Assembly (NCBI RefSeq): GCF_003201355.1 | Contig: NZ_QICL01000001.1 | Coordinates: 372,001-436,000 of the forward strand | From: Indolivaga alginatilytica | GTDB lineage: Bacteria; Bacteroidota; Bacteroidia; Bacteroidales; Dysgonomonadaceae | Length of the DNA stretch: 64,000 nucleotides | Direction of reading: 5' to 3' | In this document: in pieces, positions 44,514 through 54,656 of the stretch | How positions within the stretch are numbered: the stretch's first letter is position 1 | Layout: the number at the start of each line of letters is the position of its first letter | Made by a program: the position numbers and the translations under genes | The notes under the pieces: model-generated | What the model saw: the letters and a program-made list of their open reading frames with translations, nothing else | Database searches by the model: none | Told to the model about the DNA's origin: nothing

Positions 44514-46631
44514 TTATAATCCGATATGCTCGTTTTTATTTACCTTAGGTTTATCTTTATTCAGTCCTTTATTTTCGCCCCCTGCATAATTCCAAAGGAT
44601 TTTATCCTCGTAAATCGTCCCCTTGCTTAAAGCTTTTACTTCGATGTTATTTACGCCTTCTTTGAGTTCTACATTTTCGAAAATATAATGAACATCCGTT
44701 GTACCCTTCGTGTATTTTTTAACTTCAACCCCATTTACAAATAACTGGGGTATACCAATATTGGAATAAACAGTAACAGGGGTTATTTTATTCTCTCTTT
44801 CGGTTGCTCTTCTTTGCGTAAGATACAAGACAGGCTCTTTGCTCCAATTGGCCTTGTACCAATAGAAAGGGTCTTTTTTCAGCTTACGGTCGAAAGTTAC
44901 CAGCCCCTTCATGTTACGGGCTTCAACACCACCTTGCGAAGTGGCAGGTGTAGCAAAATCGAATGTATTCCATAGGTATGAAGCCAGTAAATAAGGATGC
45001 TTGGCAATATACCCCCACTGAATCTCGTGGAAGCGTGTTGCAAATGTTTCGTTGTAACGTTTGTCGAATCCGCAACAATCGCCCACATCGCCTACCACCT
45101 CATCCTGATGATAGATATTGGCTTCCGTTCCATATTCTGCTAACATTATTTTATATCCGGGATAATTTTTCTCCATTCCTTCAATCCAGGGTTCCATATC
45201 CTGAATTGTCTTCTCGTACCACCCGAAATAACGGTTGATACCCTGTATATCAGCATTCATATTGACACCATGCCCCGGATCGCCATAACCGTTTACCGAC
45301 ACGGTATATCTGTAAGGGTCTTCCGACTTTGCCAAATCGTGTAATTCGGCAGTTAATGAAGCCGTATAATTGATAGGTGTATATACTTCGTTGTGTACTC
45401 CCCAAGTATAAATGGAGGGATGATTGTAATTCTGGCGGATAAGCTCTGTCATTTGTTGTTTGGCATTATCGGCTTCTTTGGTGGAGACTCTGTTTACAAA
45501 AGGAATTTCGGCCCAAATCATAAAACCTATACTATCGCATTTCGAATAAAAATATTCCGATTGCTGATAGTGTGCCAAACGAATGGTTGTTGCACCTGTT
45601 TCTTTTATCATAGCCAAGTCTGTATCGTGCTGTTCATTGGTTAATGCACTGCCCAACTGCCACCAGTCCTGATGGCGACAAACGCCATACATAGGTACTT
45701 TTTTACCATTGAGATACATCCCATCCGCAGCTTTCAACTCGAAATGCCTCAACCCTAAAGGCTGAATAACTTCATCGATAACCGATCCGTCCAAAATAAT
45801 ACGGGTTACCACTTTATACAGGTAAGGGTCTTCCAGACCTTGCCATAAATGAGGTTTTACAATTGTAAAGCTCTGTGTAAAGAACTGCCTGCCTTGCGGC
45901 AATACATTTACGTTTGCTTCCTTCTTTAACTTCAAATTACCTTCCATATCATAGATCGTGGTTTGCAGAAGTATATTTCTGGCATCGACATTCTTGTTTT
46001 CCACCTTGATTTCCACATCTACATCTGCCGATTTGCCTGTCACATTTTTTTGTGTGATATAAATACCGGGCGAAGCATAATCGGTTACGGTAATATTTAC
46101 TTTTTCGGTTACAATAAGATGCACCGGGCGATAAATACCTCCATATACAGCAAACAGGGTATTGTTAACCGGTACAATATCGGGACGAGGGGTATTGTCT
46201 ACCTTCACCAATAACTCGTTATTCTCTCCAAACTTCAGTAGTTTTGTGATTTCAATCGTAAATGCGGAATAGCCTCCTTTATGATTGCCTGCAAAGACAC
46301 CGTTTACATACAACTCCATTACGGTAGACACGCCTTCGAAATTAAGAAAGACACGTTTATCGCTCAATGAAGCATCGGGTCTGTACGTCTTCTTGTAGAA
46401 GGCTTCACCCGCATAAAAGTTATCCTTGTCATTCTGCATATCCGTGGCATTCCATGTATGGGGAATGGTTACCTCCTGCCACCTTTGGTCAAAGCCCGAT
46501 TGAAAAAGTATAGGATCTGTGGGAAAAGGACCTTTCTTGAATGACCAACTATCGTTAAAAGTCTTGACATCCCTTGCCGTTATTCCCATCACAATGGACA
46601 GGATTAGAAGTAAACCGGTTAATCGTTTCAT
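44514..46631 (-). CDS. GH2 beta-glycosidase (beta-galactosidase-like)
   Basis: The 705-residue protein has a signal peptide (MKRLTGLLLILSIVMGITAR). The GH2 order is complete: sugar-binding sandwich (WQEVTIPHTWNATDMQ), Ig-like domain, TIM barrel with GMYLNGKKVPMYGVCRHQDW, the acid/base Glu near residue 414 in YTWGVHNEVY, and the nucleophile Glu near residue 499 in IMLAEYGTEA. A C-terminal domain (YSNIGIPQLFVNGVEV) closes the chain. Members cleave beta-galactosides, beta-glucuronides or related sugars, and the family alone does not decide which; galactose is my best guess given its fucosidase and GH105 partners. It follows GH105 by 60 bases in the operon. Confidence 0.93.
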   Translation of the reverse strand: MKRLTGLLLILSIVMGITARDVKTFNDSWSFKKGPFPTDPILFQSGFDQRWQEVTIPHTWNATDMQNDKDNFYAGEAFYKKTYRPDASLSDKRVFLNFEGVSTVMELYVNGVFAGNHKGGYSAFTIEITKLLKFGENNELLVKVDNTPRPDIVPVNNTLFAVYGGIYRPVHLIVTEKVNITVTDYASPGIYITQKNVTGKSADVDVEIKVENKNVDARNILLQTTIYDMEGNLKLKKEANVNVLPQGRQFFTQSFTIVKPHLWQGLEDPYLYKVVTRIILDGSVIDEVIQPLGLRHFELKAADGMYLNGKKVPMYGVCRHQDWWQLGSALTNEQHDTDLAMIKETGATTIRLAHYQQSEYFYSKCDSIGFMIWAEIPFVNRVSTKEADNAKQQMTELIRQNYNHPSIYTWGVHNEVYTPINYTASLTAELHDLAKSEDPYRYTVSVNGYGDPGHGVNMNADIQGINRYFGWYEKTIQDMEPWIEGMEKNYPGYKIMLAEYGTEANIYHQDEVVGDVGDCCGFDKRYNETFATRFHEIQWGYIAKHPYLLASYLWNTFDFATPATSQGGVEARNMKGLVTFDRKLKKDPFYWYKANWSKEPVLYLTQRRATERENKITPVTVYSNIGIPQLFVNGVEVKKYTKGTTDVHYIFENVELKEGVNNIEVKALSKGTIYEDKILWNYAGGENKGLNKDKPKVNKNEHIGL

Positions 46632-46691
46632 AGTATGTATCTTTTTTGTTTATCTACTTTATTTCATCATAGGTATTACATTTTCTGACTT

Positions 46692-47849
46692 TTACAGATT
46701 TAATTTATAAATTTCCGTTCCTGCCAGAAGTAAAGCTCCTACCCCGTAAACAGCAGTCATGTCTTCGGTTACTTGTTTTGGATCAGCACCTATAGGCTGT
46801 ACCCAGCCTAACTTACCGTCCTCAGCTATTGCCGAATTGAGAGCCTTCCATGCTTTATTTAAAGAGGGGAAGTATTGGTCTTTATTTAATAAATCTGTAT
46901 TGATACCATATGCCAAAGCATAGGCTATAAGAGCTGTAGCACTGGTTTCGGGCGAGGGGTATTCGTTCGGATCAAGCAAACTTGCATGCCAGAATCCACT
47001 TTCGGATTGTAAACCGACCAATGCACCAACCATTTCGGAGAAAAGATTTTCATAAAAAGGCCTGAACTTTGAATCTACAGGTAAGGTCTTTAGGATATTA
47101 ACCAATCCGGCTACAACCCATCCGTTACCTCTTCCCCAGAATACCTTTTTTCCATTGGCTTCTCTTTTCTCAAAAAAGCGATTGTCTCTGAAAAACAATT
47201 TGTATTCTTTATCGTACAGATAATTATAGGTAAGCTTAAATTGCTGATCCATAAATTCGGGATAATCTTTATTGCCTGTCAATTGAGACAATTGTGCATA
47301 TACAGGCGGAGCCATAAACAAGGCATCGCACCACGTCCACCCCGGCTTGGTGCCATTTGCAAGATCCGAACTCGGAGGGTTTGCCATAATCCAGTTTGCA
47401 CGATTCAAAGCAGACTCCATCATCTCCTTTTTCTTGAATACACTATACATATTCAGGTAGAATTGCCCGATACACAGTTCATCGGCATGATACAAGCCAT
47501 ATCTGGGTATATCCTTGAAATTAGAAGGTATCTGCCAATTGTTATCATCACCAATCTTCGTGAGCCATTGATAATATTTCGTGCCATTATCCGACACTGC
47601 CGCCCACTCCGCCATACCGAGATAGAGGGTAGCATTGGTCCACGAATCTATCCCAAAATCATGCAGGTAGCTTGCGCTACCTGCCTTTGAGTAATTAAAA
47701 TGATTCAATTGCCAATCAGCAACTTTATCAAGTGTAGTTTGTAAAGTCTGCCTGTCAGGCATTTCGGTAATTGATTGTGCCTTGCATTCAGAACTAAGGT
47801 TAATAATTGAGCATGCCATTATCAGGCAAACGATAGTGTTTATTTTCAT
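46692..47849 (-). CDS. GH105 unsaturated uronyl hydrolase
   Basis: The 385-residue protein has a signal peptide (about 1-24, to SECKA). The (alpha/alpha)6 barrel of GH105/GH88 shows YGLYHADELCIGQFYLNMY (about 117-135), catalytic Asp175 in WTWCDALFMAPPVYAQL, and VFWGRGNGWVVAGL. Such enzymes remove the 4,5-unsaturated uronic acid left by polysaccharide lyases, usually on rhamnogalacturonan or glycosaminoglycan-like fragments. No lyase gene is in the window, so it must be supplied elsewhere. It is the first gene of the GH105-GH2-GH29-GH109 operon and has the shared operator/promoter at 47931..47965 about 82 bases upstream. Confidence 0.92.
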   Translation of the reverse strand: MKINTIVCLIMACSIINLSSECKAQSITEMPDRQTLQTTLDKVADWQLNHFNYSKAGSASYLHDFGIDSWTNATLYLGMAEWAAVSDNGTKYYQWLTKIGDDNNWQIPSNFKDIPRYGLYHADELCIGQFYLNMYSVFKKKEMMESALNRANWIMANPPSSDLANGTKPGWTWCDALFMAPPVYAQLSQLTGNKDYPEFMDQQFKLTYNYLYDKEYKLFFRDNRFFEKREANGKKVFWGRGNGWVVAGLVNILKTLPVDSKFRPFYENLFSEMVGALVGLQSESGFWHASLLDPNEYPSPETSATALIAYALAYGINTDLLNKDQYFPSLNKAWKALNSAIAEDGKLGWVQPIGADPKQVTEDMTAVYGVGALLLAGTEIYKLNL

Positions 47850-47930
47850 AGTAGATATGCTGGAATAAAAGAGGTCCGATAATTATTAACCAAACCATCT
47901 TTTGATAAATTATTTGCTAAAGATGTATAG

Positions 47931-47965
47931 CAAAAGTATTCCTTCCTGTCTGCTTTGACTTGCTC
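47931..47965 (-). promoter_or_regulatory. PUL operator and -7 box of the GH105 operon
   Basis: On the minus strand GAGCAAGTCAAAGC (47965..47952) is followed after 13 bases by TACTTTTG (47938..47931), a -7 box. The block and spacing match those before susC (63772..63737) and the second GH29 gene (57815..57780). The three share [GA]G.GCAA...CAAAG then TAnnTTTG. Confidence 0.7.
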
Positions 47966-48019
47966 TATCTCGTTTTTATTTTGCTTTATTTGATTTATAG
48001 CATCCAAAAACGTGTTTAT

Positions 48020-51000
48020 TTACTCACTTTTACCTTTTTTATGCTTAGCGGCGAAAGCTGTAGGTGTATCGCCAAATTCTTTTTTAAATGCACGTGTAAA
48101 ATAAGACTGGCTTTCGATTCCGATCTGTTCCATTACATCACGCATCGAAATATCTTCTTCCACAATCAGGCGGGCTGCTTTGCGAAGACGATAGCTTAAT
48201 ATAAATTCGACAATCGATTTATCTGTCATGCTCTTCACCTTTGTATAGAGCTTACTGCGGCTCATCGAGAGTTCCGAAGCTATATAATTGACGTCCATCT
48301 CGGGTTGGTCTATTTTCTGATCGAGTATTTCGACAAATCGCTTTAAGAATTTATTATCCTGCTGATTTGTAGATAGCTCGGAACTGTCTACAAAGTAATT
48401 TTTGGCATAATATTCTTTGAGCTGCTGCTGACGCTTCAGTATATTCTGAATAGTAAGCCTCAATAAATTAAAATCGACGGGTTTTTCGAAATAAGTATCC
48501 GCTCCCGAGTCTGCCCCTTCTATTTTGCTTTCCAAACCGGTTTTGGCTGTCAGCAAGACAAAGGGAATGTGAGATATGTTCATGTCCTCCTTTACTTTCC
48601 GGCACAAGGTTATCCCATCCATTTGCGGCATCATTATATCACTGACTACCAGATCGATCTCCATATTTTCGAGCATATTAAAGGCTATTAAGCCGTTAGC
48701 AGCCTGCACTACTTCATAATAAGGGAATAACGATTCTGCAATAAGGTTACGCAGATCATCATTGTCTTCTACAATTAATATTCTCTTTTTGTCACGTAGA
48801 AGTACATCCTCCTCATTAGTTGTAATGTAATCGGGGGTTTCCGAACTCTCCCCTTCCTTGTAAATGGGTGCTGTTGCCGTATTATCAACCTCTGACTCAC
48901 GCTCTATAAATTCACATCCCTCATAGCTGTCAATATCGAAAGGAAAACAAACGACCATATCCGTTCCTTTTTCCCTTTCACTGTAGATACTGATCGAACC
49001 TTTATGCAGCAAGACCAGACTCTTCACCAAAGCCAGACCTATACCTGTACCCAGATGTGCATCGAAATTGACAGTTTTCACTTTATAGAAGCGTTCGAAA
49101 ACACTTTCGATGGAGTCTTTAGAAATGCCGATACCCGAATCGCGAACAACAATAGCGTATGAATTCCTGAATTCTCCGTTACTACTTATCGTAAAGCTAT
49201 CCGGATATACCGATTTGAAATTGCTTGGAGACGAGTATACTTCGAGGCGTACACAGCCGCCATCTTTTGTATACTTAAAAGCATTATTCAACAAATTCAT
49301 TATTATTTTTTCCATCACCTGCCGGTCTCCATATACGGTCGGAACAATCCGGGGATCGATGAGTACATCAAATTTAATATGGCGTTGTCGGGCATAATCC
49401 TCAAAATCAAAAGCCAGCTCTTTAATAAATGTAGTAAGGCCAACCGATTGAATATGCAGTTTCATCTTTCCGTTTTCTACGGTTCTGAAATCCATTAACT
49501 CATTTACCAGATTCAATAACCGTTGGGCATTATTGTTCAGTAAATGATAGTAATATTCTTTCAAACCCTCCATTCTCAATTTTTCCAAAGCGGCTAATAT
49601 CAGAGACAAAGGTGTCCTGAAATCGTGCGATATATTGGTAAAGAAACGGAGTTGCGATTGATGAATCTCTTCTTTATTATTTTTATCTACCTCATCGAGG
49701 TAAATTTGCAGTTTAAGCTTCTTCTGCTGATTATAATAACGTAATACTACACATGTTATACCAGACAACAGTATAAAATAAAGGACGTATGCCCACCAGC
49801 TGAGCCAAGGTGCAGGCAGTCGTTTTATTTTAATTATAGTGGGTGTTTCATTCCAAAGTCCATCGTTATTGGCAGTCATTACTTCAAACGTATATTCGCC
49901 GGCAGGAACTTTAGAATAAAAGGCGGTGCGGCTCGAAGCATCTACTTCAATCCACCGATCGTCATAGCCTTTGAGGCGGAATCTGAAACGATTTTTCTCG
50001 GGTATCAGGTAGTTATCGGACGAAAACTTAAATCCGAAATTGACCTGAGTATAATCAAGTACTATTTCATCGGGAAACGCATCTGTTGTGTCCTGATCCG
50101 AACCTTCATCCAAATTGGGCTTTACTGAGATATTATTCACCAGAAAATCAGAAATAATCACTCTCGGCTTGAATGTATTGGACGATATTTCTTGGGGGTT
50201 GATCCGGCTAAATCCATTTGACCCTCCGAAATACAAACTGCCGTCTTTGCTTTTGAACGACGATAACGGATAATAAACCTGCCCCTGTACACCATCTTTC
50301 TTATCGAACCGTAGAAACCTGCCATCCGCAGGATTATACCTGAACAATCCATTGTCGGTACCCATCCACATGTTGTTTTCGTCATCGGCACAGATACTGT
50401 AAATGGAGGAAGCATTAAATTTCAAAATATCATCATAAATATTAAATGACAAGGTCTTCGTGTCGTATTTTATAAGTCCGTTCCCGATTGTACCTATCCA
50501 TATATTATTGTGGTTGTCGGCACAGACTGTCTGAGCATTGGGATAAAAAGATTCCTTTAAAGTAACTTCGGTGATCGCATGAGTATCTACATCCATCCGA
50601 TATACTTTTTTATGTGTAATAATCCACAGATTGCCCTGTGAATCTTTACATATATCGTATATGTAGTAATTACTGTCCGCCTCGTCAAAATAATAATGGG
50701 TAAACGCTTTCTCCTTAAACGAGAAGAAAGAGACTACAAGTTTATTCATCTGATAGGCAACCCATAGACCCGAATCGGCTTCAAGCACTATTTTACGAAA
50801 ATCGTTTGACAAAAGGCTGTTATTGTTATCCTTTTCTTTCTTGAAATGAGTAAAACGGTTGGCTTGTACATCATAACAGTCCAATCCTCCCCTGAACATA
50901 GAAATCCATAGATTATGATCGGGTGCCATCACCAGCGATTTTACATTATCATACGAAAGGTTATTTGCTGCTGAACCTTTTCTATAATAAGTAAATTGCT

Positions 51001-52126
51001 CGGTCTGTTTATCCATACGGTTCACTCCCCCTCCTTCCGTTGCAATCCACAGATACTTAGCATCTTCGGCAAAACCGCTTACTAAATTATGGTTTAATTG
51101 TCCGGGAACGGCGGCATAGCTTTTAAAGTTTACTTTTTCATCCAGATTGACATAAGACAACCCTCCCGAGTAAGTACCGATCCATAGATTTCGCTGGCTA
51201 TCTTCGGTAATTGTCCAGATCGAATTATCGGGTAAACTGAAAGGCTCCGACTTGGAATGTTGATAGAGTGAATGTTTTTTAGTTTCGGGATCGAGAATAT
51301 ACAGACCTCTCTGGGTACCGATCCATATCTGTCCGTTTTTATCTATGAGGAACATCTTTGCCAGAATATGTTCATTATCCTGCTGATAAAAAAAATCGAA
51401 GTGCTTTTCTACATGCCATGTACGAATATCAATCTGATAGAGTCCCTGATCGGAAATCAGTATCCACAATTTATCTCCTTCTCTGCGAATCATTTGTATA
51501 TATGCAGCAGACGGAAAAGAAAATACATGTTTTACTTCTTTTGATGAGTAGTTATACTCGTATATTTCACCCACAACAGATGATAAGAACCAAGACGATC
51601 GATCCCCATCATAAGAATTAATCCGTAATAAAGGTTTACCGTTGTAGTTTATTGTCTCCCATTTTTTCGTCCGGGCATCAAACATCAGCACCAGACCTTC
51701 TCTGTTTACCCAGATATTGTCATGAACATCTACGTTCACCTTCAAAATATTCTCATCGAGTAATAAGGTAAAAGAATCGGATGTGTTGTTATACCGGTAC
51801 AACCCGTTATTGGTAGCAACCAGCAATCGCCCCGAAGCATCGGTAGCCATAACATTAAAAAGCCAGCGACTCGATATATCCAGATCTTTGAAATAGGTAT
51901 AGTAACGTTTATATTGATAGCCATCGAAACGATACAAATCGTTGTCCATCAGTATCCATATAAAACCATTTCTATCCTGTTGTATTGATTTTATGCCGTC
52001 ATAATAAAAACCGCCTTCGGGAGAGAATGTCCTGAATCGATAATCATTTTTGCCACTTACCGAAAAGGGGCATATCATTAGTAATATATGTAAGAAGAAT
52101 ATCTGAAATAAAAGATACTTTCTCAT
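48020..52126 (-). CDS. Hybrid two-component system sensor-regulator (HTCS)
   Basis: The 1368-residue one-protein phosphorelay has the classic order. A signal peptide is followed by a periplasmic double propeller of reg_prop repeats (to about residue 680; many WIGTxxGL-type turns such as NIWIGTIGNGLIKYD), a YYY domain (about 690-765), and a transmembrane helix (about 775-797, WWAYVLYFILLSGITCVVL). The cytoplasm holds HisKA with phospho-His near 830 (FFTNISHDFRTPLSL), HATPase with LLNNAFKYTKD near 946 and GTGIGLALVKS, a receiver with phospho-Asp near 1161 (LVVSDIMMPQMDG), and an AraC-type HTH (about 1270-1365, YIASELSMSRSKLYTKVK). Such regulators sense oligosaccharides and turn on a nearby PUL; here the shared operator of three promoters is the likely target. 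Preceded by the FISUMP gene (75-base gap). Confidence 0.97.
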   Translation of the reverse strand: MRKYLLFQIFFLHILLMICPFSVSGKNDYRFRTFSPEGGFYYDGIKSIQQDRNGFIWILMDNDLYRFDGYQYKRYYTYFKDLDISSRWLFNVMATDASGRLLVATNNGLYRYNNTSDSFTLLLDENILKVNVDVHDNIWVNREGLVLMFDARTKKWETINYNGKPLLRINSYDGDRSSWFLSSVVGEIYEYNYSSKEVKHVFSFPSAAYIQMIRREGDKLWILISDQGLYQIDIRTWHVEKHFDFFYQQDNEHILAKMFLIDKNGQIWIGTQRGLYILDPETKKHSLYQHSKSEPFSLPDNSIWTITEDSQRNLWIGTYSGGLSYVNLDEKVNFKSYAAVPGQLNHNLVSGFAEDAKYLWIATEGGGVNRMDKQTEQFTYYRKGSAANNLSYDNVKSLVMAPDHNLWISMFRGGLDCYDVQANRFTHFKKEKDNNNSLLSNDFRKIVLEADSGLWVAYQMNKLVVSFFSFKEKAFTHYYFDEADSNYYIYDICKDSQGNLWIITHKKVYRMDVDTHAITEVTLKESFYPNAQTVCADNHNNIWIGTIGNGLIKYDTKTLSFNIYDDILKFNASSIYSICADDENNMWMGTDNGLFRYNPADGRFLRFDKKDGVQGQVYYPLSSFKSKDGSLYFGGSNGFSRINPQEISSNTFKPRVIISDFLVNNISVKPNLDEGSDQDTTDAFPDEIVLDYTQVNFGFKFSSDNYLIPEKNRFRFRLKGYDDRWIEVDASSRTAFYSKVPAGEYTFEVMTANNDGLWNETPTIIKIKRLPAPWLSWWAYVLYFILLSGITCVVLRYYNQQKKLKLQIYLDEVDKNNKEEIHQSQLRFFTNISHDFRTPLSLILAALEKLRMEGLKEYYYHLLNNNAQRLLNLVNELMDFRTVENGKMKLHIQSVGLTTFIKELAFDFEDYARQRHIKFDVLIDPRIVPTVYGDRQVMEKIIMNLLNNAFKYTKDGGCVRLEVYSSPSNFKSVYPDSFTISSNGEFRNSYAIVVRDSGIGISKDSIESVFERFYKVKTVNFDAHLGTGIGLALVKSLVLLHKGSISIYSEREKGTDMVVCFPFDIDSYEGCEFIERESEVDNTATAPIYKEGESSETPDYITTNEEDVLLRDKKRILIVEDNDDLRNLIAESLFPYYEVVQAANGLIAFNMLENMEIDLVVSDIMMPQMDGITLCRKVKEDMNISHIPFVLLTAKTGLESKIEGADSGADTYFEKPVDFNLLRLTIQNILKRQQQLKEYYAKNYFVDSSELSTNQQDNKFLKRFVEILDQKIDQPEMDVNYIASELSMSRSKLYTKVKSMTDKSIVEFILSYRLRKAARLIVEEDISMRDVMEQIGIESQSYFTRAFKKEFGDTPTAFAAKHKKGKSE

Positions 52127-52201
52127 GTGCTTAGATAATAAAAAATAAGATTAGGCTAACTCTAAGAAACCGGATTTCAAACTAAGGCTTCCAGGTATTT
52201 A

Positions 52202-53308
52202 TCATGGAGAAACAGTATATTGGTCTTGTACACAACGTACCGAAAAACGGAAATTTAAATTACCGCTACCAAAGGTCGAAAAAGTAGATCCACTAAAACT
52301 TAAATACCGATATGCACCAGCAGGGGCAGACGTCCACAAATAAGCAGAAGTAGAAAAAGCAACTGCATTGAGCCCATCCTCACGTACCCATCCAGCAGGA
52401 AGAATATTAAAACCCGAAATCGTAACAACCGGATCATTCTGCCCCCATTTATAAGCAACTCCACTATCGGTCGTTTTATAAGTAGCTCCTACATTTCCCC
52501 GTAATTTGGCACCAAGGTCTGTTATACCCAATGTTGTTGTCAAATCCGTCCAATCTTGTACTGAGGCTAAGTGCCACCCTTTAGGGCAAGCTACCATTGC
52601 CTGATTCCAGGTATAGAACAAACCGAATATGGAAACAAAAGCCTCATTGGTCATAGTTTTCACTATACTATTCTCTGTATAAGTTACATTTCCCGAAGGC
52701 ATTACCCCAAATACTCTGACCTGAGCTAGAGGCATTACAGTACCGTTCTTTGCCGGATTGAAACGCACGCCGTCCACAGGGTCTATACAGCTACCATCAG
52801 CTTTGCGAATGGCACGTAAATTTTGAGTCATCCAACGCTTTGTACCAAACACTTGCGTAGTATATTTATTTCCTTCAAAATCGGAAAGAATCCCTGTCAC
52901 CGTATTAAACGATGACCGATCTACTCTCTCTGTAGTTCCTCCCAAATATTCCCACACATCGCCATCCCACACATAGATTCCTGCAACAATAGAAGCACAA
53001 AGATCACTTGCATTATATACCGTTAGCCCGATATGAGCTTTTTTATCCAATATTCCTTTATCGAATCCAAGACTCTGAGCTAAGTCTCCATCAACTGATC
53101 TGAGTAGAACACGCGGCATTGCCACGCCTCTGGTAGAGGTGGTTTTTCCATCCGATCGTTCATCATCTGTCTCAAACTCTTTTAGTTGCAACAGAGATCC
53201 CGGGGCAGCCAACTTATCCGAGCCTATAGTTACCTGAGCAAATAACAGATTATTCCCCAACAGGAATAAAACTGAGAAGATTATTGATTTTATAGCAATC
53301 TGATTCAT
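52202..53308 (-). CDS. Exported FISUMP-domain protein
   Basis: The 368-residue protein has a signal peptide (about 1-25, to NLLFAQ). The N-terminal part has the phrases VTIGSDKLAAPGSLLQLKEF and KKAHIGLTVYNASDLCASIV, typical of the leader region of Fibrobacter succinogenes major paralogous (FISUMP) proteins. The C-terminal half has the FISUMP core: DFEGNKYTTQVFGTKRWMTQ then NLRA (about 146-170), CPKGWHLASVQDWTDLTTTL, and a Cys-containing end SFSGSTFSTFGS then FSVRCVQD. Function of the domain is unknown, with cell-surface or extracellular display suspected. It lies upstream of the HTCS gene by 75 bases, perhaps co-transcribed; a TATCTTTG -7 box on the minus strand is at 53483..53490. Confidence 0.85.
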   Translation of the reverse strand: MNQIAIKSIIFSVLFLLGNNLLFAQVTIGSDKLAAPGSLLQLKEFETDDERSDGKTTSTRGVAMPRVLLRSVDGDLAQSLGFDKGILDKKAHIGLTVYNASDLCASIVAGIYVWDGDVWEYLGGTTERVDRSSFNTVTGILSDFEGNKYTTQVFGTKRWMTQNLRAIRKADGSCIDPVDGVRFNPAKNGTVMPLAQVRVFGVMPSGNVTYTENSIVKTMTNEAFVSIFGLFYTWNQAMVACPKGWHLASVQDWTDLTTTLGITDLGAKLRGNVGATYKTTDSGVAYKWGQNDPVVTISGFNILPAGWVREDGLNAVAFSTSAYLWTSAPAGAYRYLSFSGSTFSTFGSGNLNFRFSVRCVQDQYTVSP

Positions 53309-53529
53309 CTGTTTTTAATTAAGTCTCAAACCTCTTTTATATATTAACAAGTATAATTCGACCTCTTATAAGTATATAACAATTCATTTGATGTTTATCC
53401 TTATTTAAAATAAAAAAATAGAGAAGAAATAAATAACTTCCATTCTTTTATTAATTTTAAATTAAGACAGATCGAATACCGACAAAGATATACTAACAGA
53501 TTCTGTTATAAAAGGGTTAGTATAAAAAA

Positions 53530-53570
53530 AAGAAAAGTACACCCTATTATTTAGGTATACTCTTCTTTTT
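53530..53570 (-). terminator. Terminator of the kbl-tdh operon
   Basis: Arms aagaaaagtacacc and ggtatactcttctt pair with two mismatches around ctattattta; the minus strand continues into a T-run. It lies 18 bases beyond the tdh stop. Confidence 0.75.
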
Positions 53571-53587
53571 TATCCATATTTTAAACC

Positions 53588-54532
53588 TTACTTTAGTCGG
53601 ATTTCTTTTATAATATCCAAAGTCATGGCATCCAAGTCATAATCGGGTTTCCAATCCCATTCAGCCCGTGCCTCTTTATCATCAATACTATCAGGCCACG
53701 AATCGGCTATTTCCTGACGATAATCGGGTGCATAAGATATCTTAAAATCGGGAATCACTTTTTGTATCGACTCAACCATCTCTTTAGGTGTTACGCTGAA
53801 TGCCGCCAAATTGTATCCCGTTGCATTTTGCAAGCGTGATTTATCTGCTTGAAACAATTCGATAGTTGCCTTCAGGCAATCGGGCATATAAATCATAGGC
53901 AACATGGTGTCCTCTCTCAAGAAGCACTCATACGCCCCCTTCTTCACTGCATCGAAATAAATAGCTACTGCATAATCGGTAGTACCTCCTCCGGGTTGTG
54001 TTTTGTGACTTATTACTCCGGGATACCTCAACCCTCTGATATCCATGTCGTATTTAAGGTTATAATAATCTCCAAGCAACTCAAGAGCCACTTTAGTAAC
54101 CCCATACATGGTAGTAGGGTGAAGGATCGTGCTCTGAGGAGTCATCACACGGGGTGTATCGGGTCCGAAGGCAGCAATAGAACTGGGAACAAGTACTTGT
54201 TTTATCTTTTTTGCTCTTGCAACTTCAAACACATTTACTGTTCCGTTGATATTGACATTCCAAGCCAGTTGTGGATTTTTTTCGCCCACTGCCGATAGTA
54301 TTGCTGCCAAGTGTACAATACCGTCAATTTCGTATTTATCGATTGTTTCGGCTAATAATCGAGTATCTAATACATCCAACTGAACAAAGGGTCCGCTATT
54401 CAATAAATCGGGACACACTTTAGTAGACAAGTCAGAAGCAATAACATTGTCGTTACCATATATTTTGCGAAATGCAAGAGTTAGTTCAGAACCGATTTGT
54501 CCTCCGCAACCCGTAAAAAGTATTTTTTTCAT
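53588..54532 (-). CDS. tdh: L-threonine 3-dehydrogenase, SDR type
   Basis: The 314-residue protein is an extended short-chain dehydrogenase: Rossmann LFTGCGGQIGSELTLAF near residues 5-21, active-site Tyr143/Lys147 in TTMYGVTKVALELL, and PSSIAAFGPDTPRVMTPQST. This last phrase and LRYPGVISHKTQPGGGTTDY are typical of the SDR-type L-threonine 3-dehydrogenase of Flavobacterium and Thermoplasma, unlike the zinc enzyme of E. coli. It oxidises L-threonine to 2-amino-3-ketobutyrate with NAD+. The next step is done by kbl, 119 bases upstream in the same operon. The spacer holds short repeats shared with 44441..44513. The genes sit inside a glycan locus without an evident link. Confidence 0.93.
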   Translation of the reverse strand: MKKILFTGCGGQIGSELTLAFRKIYGNDNVIASDLSTKVCPDLLNSGPFVQLDVLDTRLLAETIDKYEIDGIVHLAAILSAVGEKNPQLAWNVNINGTVNVFEVARAKKIKQVLVPSSIAAFGPDTPRVMTPQSTILHPTTMYGVTKVALELLGDYYNLKYDMDIRGLRYPGVISHKTQPGGGTTDYAVAIYFDAVKKGAYECFLREDTMLPMIYMPDCLKATIELFQADKSRLQNATGYNLAAFSVTPKEMVESIQKVIPDFKISYAPDYRQEIADSWPDSIDDKEARAEWDWKPDYDLDAMTLDIIKEIRLK

Positions 54533-54540
54533 AGTTAATT

Positions 54541-54656
54541 AAAGTAATATCAGTTATCAGTAAACAGTTATCAGTCAGCAGTAAATAGTTTTCAGTTACG
54601 AGTTACTGGCTTATAAGATTTGTATATTCGCAACCTGTTGACTGTTGACCATTAAC
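54541..54656. repeat. Short TTATCAGT/GTTGACTG-type repeats in the kbl-tdh spacer
   Basis: The spacer contains ttatcagtaaacagttatca, later gttttcagttac, and ends cctgttgactgttgaccatt. The words match those in the GH29-GH2 spacer at 44441..44513. Several are imperfect tandem copies of an octamer-like unit. Confidence 0.5.
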
